Part shown: piece by piece, positions 25,700 to 35,832 of the stretch | Layout of the letters: each line of letters opens with the position of its first letter | Numbering within the stretch: the stretch's first letter is position 1 | Assembly: GCA_948567375.1 (NCBI GenBank) | Contig: OX419755.1 | Location: 21,705,001-21,769,000, forward strand | Source: Lunularia cruciata | Lineage: Eukaryota > Streptophyta > Marchantiopsida > Lunulariales > Lunulariaceae | DNA: 64,000 bases | Direction of reading: 5' to 3' | Translations under genes and position numbers: made by a program | The notes under the pieces: generated by a model | The model's database searches: none | Told to the model about the DNA's origin: nothing | Seen by the model: only the letters and a program-made list of their open reading frames with translations

Positions 25700-28600
25700 C
25701 TAGGCTTCAAAACCTTTCCTCCCACAAGAGAGAATACTAACTCTATTTTTTTTGAATACTGTTTTTTAATAGGATGGAGATGTTTTCATGCTCTTAGGTG
25801 CCTTTGTCCAAAAATAACTGATACCATCTTATTAATTCTTTATTGAACTTAATTATTCAAAATGTAAAACAAATTTGACACTCTTTCCATTTGAAAGTAA
25901 AAAATATATTTAATTTTAGTTTTTATACTTTTACATAAAGCACATTCAAGTAAGCTAGCACCGCACAATAAATTCTGTTTCAAATGTTTTATGCTAGTTA
26001 AAAATCAAATATACACACTATAGAGATGTGTAAAAGTACTTGGAATATTTCACTTTTTTCTCATTTTATTTATTTATTTCTAAGGTTTATGACACGTACT
26101 TATTTTTATTATTGTTCATATAGAATGATGATTTCTTTCATTAGTTGATGTGGTTCCATTTGGGTAGAGCTTAAAAAACATTTACTACGGGAAATAAACA
26201 GAATCCATCTTCATCCTTGCTCCTGATCATTTTAAATGTGTTTTGTATATAAATAACATATGTTAAAATATTCTTCCGGTTTTGTAATAGTCCAAAACAC
26301 CCATGTTCTCCGGCTATGATTGTTCAAGTTATGCACGTTTTATACTCCACACAAGCAGAAAGCAACTTTAATGTATGAGGACAATATATAAAAGAAAGTA
26401 AAATGCAGTGGTCAGAACACATATTTTAGGGATTCATGTTTTTGAAAAAAGCACTTTGGGAAGCGAACATTGGCAAAGATTAATTTGTATAGTAGTATAT
26501 ATATTTGTTTCAGGGGTGAAAAGACAGTCAGTCAATACGAGAAAGTGTGGACTTGTAAAGAGAACACTGAAGACAGTAAATAATATTATAAACATAAATA
26601 TATTCAAGAATTAAAACTATTGGATTGAATTATCAATAAGAAGCAAAATTATCAAAATGAAGACATTTTTCTTCATCATCCACTTTAACCCCGCCCCACT
26701 ATAAGTCTTTACGAACCAACTGAAACGAACTGTTTTAAATATACAGTGAATATGGTGCAAAGTGAAAAAAATTAATTCCTATTTTGGCTAATCAGGAATG
26801 GCAAACTTTTTAATTGAAAATTTAACACTCTGGTTTGATGTCAGAGAGGTAGCATCGGTGGTTTTCATTTGAATTTTTGAGACTGTACTAATCAGGACAA
26901 TCAAGGAATGCAATGTTCTTCATCAACTCGATAAATCCTTGCATTTGTTTTAGATGAGTCTCTACTAAGAGTACCTTGTTATAATGCTGGGTCTATTGCT
27001 TCTAGTTCTTGTAGACTACATGATTCCCATTTGCTATTCGATGAGAGTCATCTCCTCACTGAACAAAGCCTAAAGGGGATTGACAGGCTTCCCTGGGATG
27101 CTTTACAGAATCTTCTTCTTATCTGAGGAGGTCCTGTTCAGCAGCTTGAGTAGTTCTTCACCTAACTCCTCTTCACTCATGTCCAATTTTGCAACCACCT
27201 TGTTCTTATTAGTCATTTTAGTTTAGTTCTGATTGGAAAAGAAATTAGCACATATTTTGCTGAGTATGCATACGAAGTAGAATACTTTCTCTTCATTCCT
27301 TGACTAGTTTCACTTGTAAACGCCTTAAAATAACAATGTGGAGTTTTGTGAAGTCTTTTTGTGTGATAATTAACTCATTTTTTATCACAAGATTAAAAGA
27401 AGATTCTTTTATTTTAGAAAGACAAAAGAAGAAACTATTAAAAACAAAAAAAAAATTCTAAGACCTTCCAAGGACTCCTTGGGTAATGACTTTTGAATCT
27501 TTTATGTAGATAGGAGTCAAAGGATTAAAATAGAATTTTGGAGTCCTTTTGAGATTTTAGTATTATTTTAGGGAATTGATATTTCCATTTTCATTTTATT
27601 TTTTTCTACTCTTTTTTCCAAGTTAGTAGTTTTAGATTACACTTCCAACAAAGTTGTGGAGTCTTAAATTAGCATACTTTCAGATATGTTTTTGATATTT
27701 CCACATCCCTTCCAAATTTGGCGGTGTATTACACAAGCATCCAGGCGGAAGCAAGCACCTAGACAGAAGCAGGTGCTGGAGTTTGTTTCAGGAGCTGTGT
27801 TCAGTGGTAAATCTCTACCCCAATTTTGTAGCCAGAGTGCAAATTTAAGGTTTATTTCAACTTTGTATTTGTGAACAGAAATGAATTGTGGCTTGAAATT
27901 CTTGAAGAAGTTGGAGTCTAAACCTTCATTCACTACATCTAATATTTCTAGATTCGGTCCGATCAATCAAAGCACTTGATAGGTTTTGCTTTGATATTTT
28001 CTAAACAATTTCATACACAAACTTTCTTTACATTAATCTCTGACATAGTAGAAGCTCTTGTTATCACCCCGGAAAGTTGTTCGAAGAACCACATTCTTCT
28101 TCCATGTGTCATTTCAACTCATTTACCTCCTCGGCTCAAACTATGTGACTGTAGACATTTTGGAATCCAAAAGACAATAGAGCTAAAGTGTCTATTGCTT
28201 TGGAAGTTAGATGCACAACTGCCATACACCTCCAAGTGCTCTCGCACCTGCATCTTCACTATATCTCGTCACAAGGGCAACAACCCAAGTATGAGCTGAA
28301 GCTCTATTTGGGAGAGTGCACAAAGATAAAAGAACAATACTTAAAATCTTGCTAATCTTCAAGTCCCCGAGTTGATGGACGGTGTGAAAATATAGAAAAA
28401 GGAGAGTCAAAATATAAATTCCTTTCTTTTACTATAAGAAGATAAAAAATAAAAATTATTAAAACCAACTGAACAACTCCACTAGGACCTCGCAGTATGC
28501 ATTGACTTCAAGTCTTTCAGATAGGTGTATCAATCTAACAGTGCACCAATAACTTTAGCATAAATGTATGCAATTTGAATGGTTATTCAACTGGATGTAA

Positions 28601-30350
28601 GATTATGAAAATAATCCGGATGCGGAAACTTCAATCTAAATAGGACAAAATGTTGTAGGTCACCTTATTACGCACCCCGTAAATTTTGACGATATCACCC
28701 GTAAAATGGTTTACCAATCGTTATAGAATTTCGTAGACACCCAGTTGAAACACTCTTGTATATGTTTCTTGATTTTTAGTAATCCACTTAAATATTTTTG
28801 AAAAAATACTGACTGTAATATGCATTGAGAATGAGCATGTATGAGATTATTATCATAATAAAAATTTTAAATTTGAGATTCTATAGTAAAACTGGGTAAT
28901 ATAAATCTACTTTGTGGGTGAGGTATTCCCCATGAAATATTTTATTGGTTCTATACAAATTTATGGGGTGTGCGAAAATTTCCATGAAATTTTGCGGAAT
29001 TGGAAACTACGGAATCGGGATATTATCTCTTCACTCATACTGTCCTTTATTTACAAAATTTTACATCAAAAATTTTTAGGAAACCTATAAATTAGTTATT
29101 TATGCCATATTACTCGTACAAGATGTCTTGTTCATAGTTATAAAAATTGATCCATTTCCAAAACATTATTATACTTTCTTGAATAACAACTCCTAACCAG
29201 TGTTTCGTTTAGTGGACATTACGGGCTTAAGGGTGTTGAGATGCAATTCAAGACGTATACTTAATTTTTTCAAACGTTTGAGAGTATCAACAAAATCGAA
29301 ATTTATATACCTTGGAGTCTAGCATAGATATATCTTTCAGGTGATTGATGTCTTGAAAAATATGAGCCATTACATTTCACATCTAAAAGCTAAAATTCTA
29401 AAGAAATATAAAATCATAATCCTCCTTGGTGGGTAGCTTGAAGTCTAACCTAAAATTCAAAAGCAAACCTGGCCATATGTAAGCTAGGCTATGACAGATA
29501 TTTCCGTATAAATTTTGTTTTATGTGAATTTGAGAGTAAACCAAAACATTCTATTCTGAAATTTGGATAAGCCCAATTCATTTTTGTAAATCTACATTTC
29601 AGGTTTCCTATGTCTTTTTCTTTTTCTTCTTTTAGATTTTAGAGCACATGCTCTTAATCCTGCACTGATCACAAAAGAAAAGTCTCGATCCGACCCGTGG
29701 TATATATTCACGTATAGTTTCTGTTCAATGGCCTCTACAAATAAATCAAGAAAGTTCATTTGAAATATTTTAGAGGGTGGAATTGTACCGCCCTTTTATC
29801 CAATATTCTTACCTTCTAGAATAACTATATATACCCCTTTTATGGAGCTATAAATATAGGATAGAGATGGATTCAACAAAGAACTTAAATTTGTGTATTG
29901 TGAAGTCCATGCATGAGAACAATTCCCTAGGTTTGTTCCATTGATGAGTCCTTGGATCTTAAGATAATATAGCATTTTAGGTCATTTTTAACGATTCAAT
30001 CTAAATAGTGTTTCTTATATAACCCTAACTTGACACAAAAACTACGTTTCATCATTAACTCTTCTGTCAAAGCAAGGAGTCGAGAACTTGAGAGTTGAAA
30101 CAAAACAAGGACGACTTGCAAGGGAAATTGAGATGGGGATTACAATTAAGCTCAGATGAGGAGCTAAAATGGGAAGCCGGGACTAGAGTTAAAGCAAGAA
30201 AAAGACTTTAAGCAAAGTAATTTTCCAATTTTTACTTAACTTCTATCTCACTATTTACAGTTATTTACCACGTAAAGATATTGTAATTAATTTTGTATCA
30301 AAATAATTGTAGATTCGTATCCAATTTCCTTTGACAATATACCCCAACTA
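25700..30350. other. AT-rich intergenic stretch
   Basis: No coding region could be supported. A short minus-strand phrase near 27130-27220 (MSEEELGEELLKLLNR) looks protein-like but is isolated. Frames at 27664-27966 and 27976-28299 lack recognisable domains. Confidence 0.4.
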
Positions 30351-30359
30351 ACTAGAAAT

Positions 30360-30500
30360 GTTCACCTTCCACCTTAATGCTTGTGGTGAAATTGAAGACA
30401 AGACTCCCCTAAAGTCTGCTTGGGTGAATCTGCTTATACTAGGACTTTAGCGGGGTCTTGTCTTCAATTTCACTACAAAGCATTAAATTGACAGGTGAAC
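30360..30500. repeat. Long imperfect hairpin (fold-back)
   Basis: The left arm (30360-30416) and right arm (30443-30500) are inverted copies of about 57 bp with a 26-bp loop. The best-paired part is GTCTTGTCTTCAATTTCAC in the right arm. Mismatches are scattered, roughly 48 of 57 positions pairing by eye. It could be a miniature inverted-repeat element or a microRNA-like precursor. There is no clear target-site duplication. Confidence 0.7.
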
Positions 30501-30514
30501 ACTTTTTCCAGAAA

Positions 30515-30690
30515 AAGCGATCGCGTGTGAAAACAGGAAGGATGGGAAGATCCCATCATCAACTCTTACAAGGAAAAGAGGGTAAATTGGAGCTAAGCTC
30601 CAATACTATCGATAGCATTTCTGGTAAGGTGAACACGTCCGCGAATGCCGATCTTCACGTTAGGCGGGGATGGAGAACGAGGTTCTTCCT
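30515..30690. repeat. Segment repeated upstream of USB1
   Basis: The DNA around 30518-30600 (GGAAGGATGGGAAGATCCCATC, TTACAAGGAAAAGAGGG) matches 52215-52290 (GAAGGATGGGAAGACCCCATC, GTACAAGGAAAAGACA) and, more weakly, 53010-53080. The match continues loosely for another 80 bp. At 52.2 kb it lies just upstream of the USB1 start codon, so it may be a duplicated promoter or 5' UTR, or a small dispersed repeat. Confidence 0.55.
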
Positions 30691-31072
30691 TAAGAGGAGG
30701 AGGGGTTACTGATTTGGTCCCGTGATAAACGTCGATAAGGGCCGGCAGGGCTTAGGGTTTATGGACTACGAACTTTCAATCGCAGGGCTTATGAATAGGA
30801 CCGTACACACCGATTAGATTATGTCAATGCTCACAAACTTCCGGTCGTGACTGCAAAACGATACTGATTTGCCGAAAGATACTGTTGAGATATCGAGGTT
30901 TTCGATGATATCAACTGCAGATTTTCCAACATGGTATGCGTTTCTCTTACTGAGTGGAGGGAGGCGACCTTGGTGAATGCCATCTTCTTATCGATCTCTC
31001 GAACTGACGGCATATAGTTTGGTAATTAGTGTGTGATGTGTATTTCGTTAGAGAAATAGCGAGGTGGATGGA

Positions 31073-31483
31073 TGTCTCGTTTTTGGCAGATTTGGAGTCA
31101 AGAGCTGTTCTTGGGACCTTTGAGTTCTTCTCTATTGTTTCTTTGTTCGCAAATGATTTCTTAGTTCTTTCAGATAGTCATTAGTTCTTGGTTAAGTCCG
31201 TTTTGGATACTAAATGACTTTTTGGTTTTCTTAGTTAGCTATTCGCTATTAGTTGTAACTATTTTGGATACTAAAACTGCATGCCAGAGTCATATATAAT
31301 GCACTTTGCACTCTAGGTATGTCCATTTTGGATACTAAAAGTGTATGCCGCGTCATATAAATGTATTTTGCTCCTGCTTGTATTCATTCATCACTAAGTA
31401 CTACTAATGTCAGAGGTCGGTCTATTTCAATCTTTACATGTATACACATATTCACAGTTTTCACGTTTCTACTCGTTTCAACA
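31073..31483 (+). repeat. 5' LTR of the copia element
   Basis: It starts TGTCTCGTTTTTGGC and ends CGTTTCAACA. Its second half matches 45900-46049 (TTCATCACTAAG, AGTACTAC, TTCAATCTTTA, TTTCAACAGG). It is longer than the 3' copy (411 against 252 bp) because a unit of about 65 bp beginning TTTTGGATACTAAA is repeated in tandem at about 31200-31380. Confidence 0.65.
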
Positions 31484-31739
31484 GGTTAGGGGTGTAAACA
31501 AGGTTAAAATTCAATCTCTATCAATTTATTTCTCTAGTAGTATAAAATTAATTTTTAAAATATTTAAAAAATATCAGTTATATCAAATTATTGACTATTA
31601 TTTATTACTATTATAAGCGAATGAAAACCCCTTTGAAATTGGAGAGTGTATTGGGAGTATAGGAAAGTTGAGAGATGATAAAGAATGATGAAGAAGGGTT
31701 ATACAAATAGGAAGAAATGATCAATTAGTTTTAGGATTG

Positions 31740-32460
31740 ATCTAGATGTCACTTGAATATGATCAATTTCAGCACATCAGGGATTGTTTGACATCAACAG
31801 ATGCGATGAAGCTCTATGGACTTAGAAGTGGAACTCTATAGTCTCTCTATGTCAGAGACAGTATAGAAAGATAGAATAGACTTCAAGATGCATTTCATGC
31901 TTAGACGTATATATTTGGGCAGATGATTGATTATATAAATAAATATAAATAACGTGATCAAATGGGTAGAGAGGACGGGGAGATCTAGAGGAAAACGTCA
32001 CAAGTTGATGCTAGACTTCTTGGAAACTTGCAAAAGGACATGGAAAGAAGCTTGAGTGATGGAGAAAATCTTTTCCTTGCAATTTTGAGAGATTAATTAC
32101 TCACAGCTTAGTAGAATAGTGATTATCTTATGAAGATCATGTTACAAGGGACAAGAAGGTGAGGAAGCAATGTCTAAGAGGGTAAATTCTGATCATAATC
32201 AAGCATATTTTTTAGTTAGTTATAGAAGTATTTCAAGGGACGAGAAGGTGAGGAAACAATGTCTAAGAGGGTAAAGCCTGATCATAATCAAGCATATTTA
32301 TTAGTTAGTAATGGAAGTATTTCAATTGAGTTTGAAACTATTACAAAGAGTTCAATAAAAAAAATTGAAGATTGTAAAAAGAAGGAGAAACAGCTAACCA
32401 AGGAGCAAGGAAGAATGAAAGATTTACAAAATCTGTTAAGGATGAGAGTTCCAATAAACC
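31740..32460 (+). pseudogene. Gag-like remnant of the copia element
   Basis: Broken frames downstream of the LTR give RLQDAFHA, QMIDYINKYK and RSLSDGENLFLAILRD, which fit the helical Gag of copia elements in character and position. An 89-bp unit is duplicated in tandem at 32145-32322, and an AT dinucleotide run follows at about 32466-32490. No zinc knuckle was found. Confidence 0.45.
32145..32322 (+). repeat. Tandem duplication, two units of 89 bp
   Basis: Units 32145-32233 and 32234-32322 both start CAAGGGAC(A/G)AGAAGG and differ at a handful of positions. The unit length is not a multiple of three, so it would shift any Gag frame. Confidence 0.9.
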
Positions 32461-33606
32461 AATCTTATATATATATATATATATATATATAGATGCATTT
32501 ACCACTTTCTGTGCTTATGATACATGTAATCTTTGGTTCATTGACTTAAAATTTCTTTGTACAAGATATTTTATTGAAACAAATTCATATTTTTCTTTGA
32601 TATATTTTAAAGAAAAATCTAACTTTTTGGCTGTAAGAAGAGGTAATGTTAGAATAAAACTTTAATCAACCTATTGGAACTAAACTATAACTATCAAAGT
32701 ATACTATACACCAACTCATTTAATGTGAGTAAGATTGTAGCTTCTCATAGTTTATATTTACAACAAAGCTTTCTATATTTTTGATTCCCTTAGATGAATA
32801 ATTATCCAAGAAAATTTAGACAAGAGGTCATATATCTTCAATTAGATTGTATAAGATAGGTTTCTTGAAAGAATAGAATCAATGTTGTTACCATTCATAG
32901 TTCATAGTTTGGTATGAGAGGCTTAGATAATTGAGCATGGATAATGTAAAACAATCAATACTTAATGCAAGGAGTGGAATCATTTTGAGACAAAGCTTTA
33001 CTTCTATAAAAAAATGCAAATTTTACCTAAAATTATTGGAGTATAACAAAAGATCAAGAAATCTTGTGTCAACAAGGTAAGAGAGTCAAGAGTCAACATG
33101 CAAACAAGGTAACTACAACAAGGCTCTTTAATAAAAAATGTAGAGAACTACTTTTTATATTGACAACAACTTCTAGTAATCTATTAAAACTAGTACACTC
33201 TTAACATATATGGTCTTGCATTCACTTCATTAGGTGGATCCTTACTTTCATTGATAATATAATCACCATTGATTATTATATTATGATAATGTATGAAATA
33301 GTGTAAAAAACTAAAGAAATATTTTTTTAATGTTTCAAGGATTCAGATTCCTTATAAGGAAAATAAAGAAAAGGGATTGAAATTTTGAATATAGTAATAT
33401 AGATGATTATAAAAAGGTTCATCCTATATAGCTCAAAGGTTACCTCATGGATCCGACGATCCTATATAGCTTGAAAGTTACCCCATGGATCTGACGGAAA
33501 CTTCTTAACAAAATAAGCACAGGATTAGTGAATAGCTTAATGCTTATGTGCTAATGGTCTCATATATCAAAGTAAATATTGCTATTCTCCATAGCAATAT
33601 AACATT

Positions 33607-33613
33607 ACAAACA
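33607..33613 (+). repeat. Left direct repeat flanking element M (ACAAACA)
   Basis: ACAAACA precedes the first TG of element M and recurs exactly at 43314-43320 after its last CA. Ty3-type integrases normally make 5-bp duplications; AAACA is the inner 5 bp, so the true duplication may be 5 or 7 bp. The surrounding DNA is AT-rich copia relic. Confidence 0.65.
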
Positions 33614-34061
33614 TGTCACGCCATTTGTAGTTCCGCATCTAGATGCTCGGACACTGGAGTTCCAGTGATGGTAGTTAGAGTTATTCTAGCTGTTTCTCAG
33701 GGACTACTTTCCGATGGTCAGATTTTGTGTTTGGGGTACTGACTTCACGGTGGGGCCCACCGTCACTTTGCACCGTTTGCACCGTCGAGTGTACCGTCAG
33801 CGGGACCGTTAGGGTTTCAGGGCTAGCTCGAGTCCAGGGGGTATAGTTTTGAAGTGAGCTCCAGAGAGCTCACTTCTCTGATGTTGAGCCTTCGAGTTCC
33901 TGGCTATGGTGGACAGAGGCCGGCGAGCGTCACCTGGATTCTCTATGCTTGAGTGGGTGTGGCTTGACTGTAATCAGTGCCCAGTTGTTGGCAGTTTATA
34001 GAGTGACAGATCAAGTACTGATCTGAGTTGAGTTGAGTTGAGAGTGTTAAGCAATCTGATT
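33614..34061 (+). repeat. Repeat R1, left copy (448 bp)
   Basis: Starts TGTCACGCCATTTG and ends AGCAATCTGATT. It is colinear and gap-free with 42761-43208 and differs at eight positions by eye, all transitions. It includes a short TTGAG repeat (about 34025-34042) and an inverted pair GTGAGCTC/GAGCTCAC. The match stops sharply at 34061, where the left copy runs on into the leader. Confidence 0.9.
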
Positions 34062-34571
34062 ACATCAGATAAGTGAACTCAGGGGGAAATCGGGTGCAGG
34101 AACGTTGAGTGTTGGTGGTATCTCCAAGCTCGGTGGATCGTGGTAGCTCGATTCAGGTTCTGTGTTTCCCTAGTGTGCAGAAGCTCGTGTAGTTGATGCA
34201 AATTTGGCAGTTAGGCGGACGATGTGCGGAAGCGCTGGCCAAATTTTGAGCAAAGAAGGAGCAATTTTCAAGCAGTGTTGTGATTTTGAGCTCAGGAGGT
34301 GAAGGCAGGACCAATTTGCTGCGAGTTGGGCTCAGAAAGTGAAATTGAAGGTGGAGTTGGAAAGCTCTTCTCATGAAATTGTGATTTGGAAAAACCCGTT
34401 TTGTCAATTTAGAGTTTCGAGGCTTCGAGGCATAGGGCTGTGGGCTATGAGAGGCTACGAAGGCCTAGAAGGGCCAGAAGGGCCAGCAAGCCAGCTTGCT
34501 GGCGTGAGGCTAGCTAGTTTAGTGTAGATCTTGGTCATTGGTTGGCAAAATCTGCCTTTCTTGCTAGATTG

Positions 34572-34638
34572 TGCGCAACAGGGTTTGACCCCTAGATCTC
34601 TTGTTCCTAGATTGGTGCCCTAGCCAACTGGTCCACCC
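34572..34638 (-). ncRNA. tRNA-like sequence in the leader of element M
   Basis: The minus strand reads GGGTGGACCAGTTGGCTAGGG, which fits the D-arm/A-box pattern of a tRNA, followed about 35 bp later by GGGGTCAAACCC, close to a B-box/T-arm. Length and spacing fit a tRNA. It may be a degenerate tRNA gene, a tRNA-derived SINE head, or a captured tRNA. I cannot confirm a cloverleaf or an anticodon. Confidence 0.4.
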
Positions 34639-34777
34639 TCACTTGTTGTCATAGTGACTGTGCCATTGTTATCTATACACATGTAGCTTTGGCTAAGAGA
34701 GGTAGTTTGATCCCATTCTTGGTGATCTTGGTAGCTTAGGACTTAGATACGAACTACTCTTATGTCAAATGCCAAAT

Positions 34778-34789
34778 GGTGGCAGAGTC
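34778..34789 (+). promoter_or_regulatory. Candidate primer binding site of element M
   Basis: TGGTGGCAGAGT resembles TGGTATCAGAGC (initiator tRNA-Met) at 9 of 12 positions and is preceded by ...ATGCCA, a plausible LTR end. It lies 715 bp beyond the end of R1, which conflicts with R1 being a whole LTR. Confidence 0.4.
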
Positions 34790-35190
34790 AGTCCCGTGTT
34801 GTGTTATGAGATGGAGGGTTTTTGTTTAGATTTCTTGTGATTGGATCCCCTCCATTCTCTGCTTCCTGTTTGTGCACCACGTTTGTGTGAGGTGCCTTGA
34901 CTTTTGAGCGTTGGTGCTCTAGTGTGCTCTCGGTGGTGAGGCTGGAGTGATGACCAGTCAGACTACCTTTGTTTCTCTCCGGTGAGGCAGGAAGTGATGA
35001 CCTGCAGACCGTGAGAGTGCGTGTTATGATGGCAGGTTACAGGTTGCCCTTCCCCTAGTGTAGTTATCTCGGTTAGAGTTACATTAGTGGGTGGTGTCTA
35101 GTTGGTGTTGGCACTTGGTGGGGCACTTGCAGTTGCAACTTGCGGTTGCAGTTGGTGGTTTGGGTTTGCTGTTGCAGTTACGTGGTCACG

Positions 35191-35832
35191 ATGGAGTTCT
35201 TTGGAGATTCCAGAGGAGTTAGCCCTGCAGTACGCAGTGGGTTTACTCGGAGTGGTACTCGGTATCAGCCTGTATCTCAGGTCCCAGTGAGGGAGGAGAT
35301 TGACTCTAAGTTGGAGTTCGACACAAGAGCTGATTCAGTTGAGAGTGCACTTGGTGTGTCCGCACCGTTGTTGTGGGACATGGACGAGATTTATGGGGCC
35401 TCCAAAGGCCCTAGGCGTTACTCTGGTACAGTGGGTACCATTGAGTTGGATGACTTCATCCAGGAGTTTGATAGTTGGTGTGATCTGCAGCAGATGCGGA
35501 ACCCGAATTTGTTCACACCTTTCATGGCATGGAAGGGGTTGTTTCAGCACTTGGAGGGTCCACCAATGGACGACTACCATGAATTCAGGAGAGCTCATTT
35601 GGAGGAGATTGAGTTATGGAGACAATATTGGTCTCCACACTATGTCTCCATCACTTCAGGTTTGGTGGCCAGGAGTAGGTCGGCTGTACCTACGAGTTCT
35701 AGCTCGAGTAGTGTTGGTGGAGCTAGTGGAGGTGCACTAGCTGGAGATAGTGCTACTACGAGTGGAGGTACCGCTGCAGGAGGTGGTGTGGTACCAGGGT
35801 TTAACACCATGGTGGAGTTCTTCCTATGTTAG
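35191..35832 (+). CDS. Gag, N-terminal part (element M)
   Basis: Starts at the ATG giving MEFFGDSRGVSPAVRSG; the open frame extends upstream only with non-ATG codons. It includes DDFIQEFDSWCDLQQM and FTPFMAWKGLFQHLEG, an amphipathic helical pattern as in the retrotransposon Gag family, which assembles the virus-like particle. A Ser/Gly-rich stretch near the end looks disordered. The frame ends at TAG 35830-35832, and a second TAG follows at 35836-35838; both are one C-to-T change from CAG, and the same frame continues for 2.3 kb. Confidence 0.8.
   Translation: MEFFGDSRGVSPAVRSGFTRSGTRYQPVSQVPVREEIDSKLEFDTRADSVESALGVSAPLLWDMDEIYGASKGPRRYSGTVGTIELDDFIQEFDSWCDLQQMRNPNLFTPFMAWKGLFQHLEGPPMDDYHEFRRAHLEEIELWRQYWSPHYVSITSGLVARSRSAVPTSSSSSSVGGASGGALAGDSATTSGGTAAGGGVVPGFNTMVEFFLC

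Larger units (their letters stand above)
34062..35190 (+). promoter_or_regulatory. Leader of element M
   Basis: Non-coding DNA between R1 and the gag start codon. It holds a tRNA-like sequence in reverse orientation (34572-34638) and a possible primer site TGGTGGCAGAGT (34778-34789), 9 of 12 matches to the plant initiator-Met site. If that is the real primer site, the true LTR would run as far as about 34775 and include this DNA as its last third. Confidence 0.5.

Noticed and set aside
30831-31013. Minus-strand frame beginning MPSVREIDKK next to the copia LTR
   Set aside because: Short, no recognised domain, no supporting splice partner seen.
32466-32490. AT dinucleotide run
   Set aside because: Ordinary microsatellite, no function implied.
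34153-34407. Minus-strand open frame in the leader of element M
   Set aside because: No domain, wrong strand for the element, and explained by the local GC-richness.
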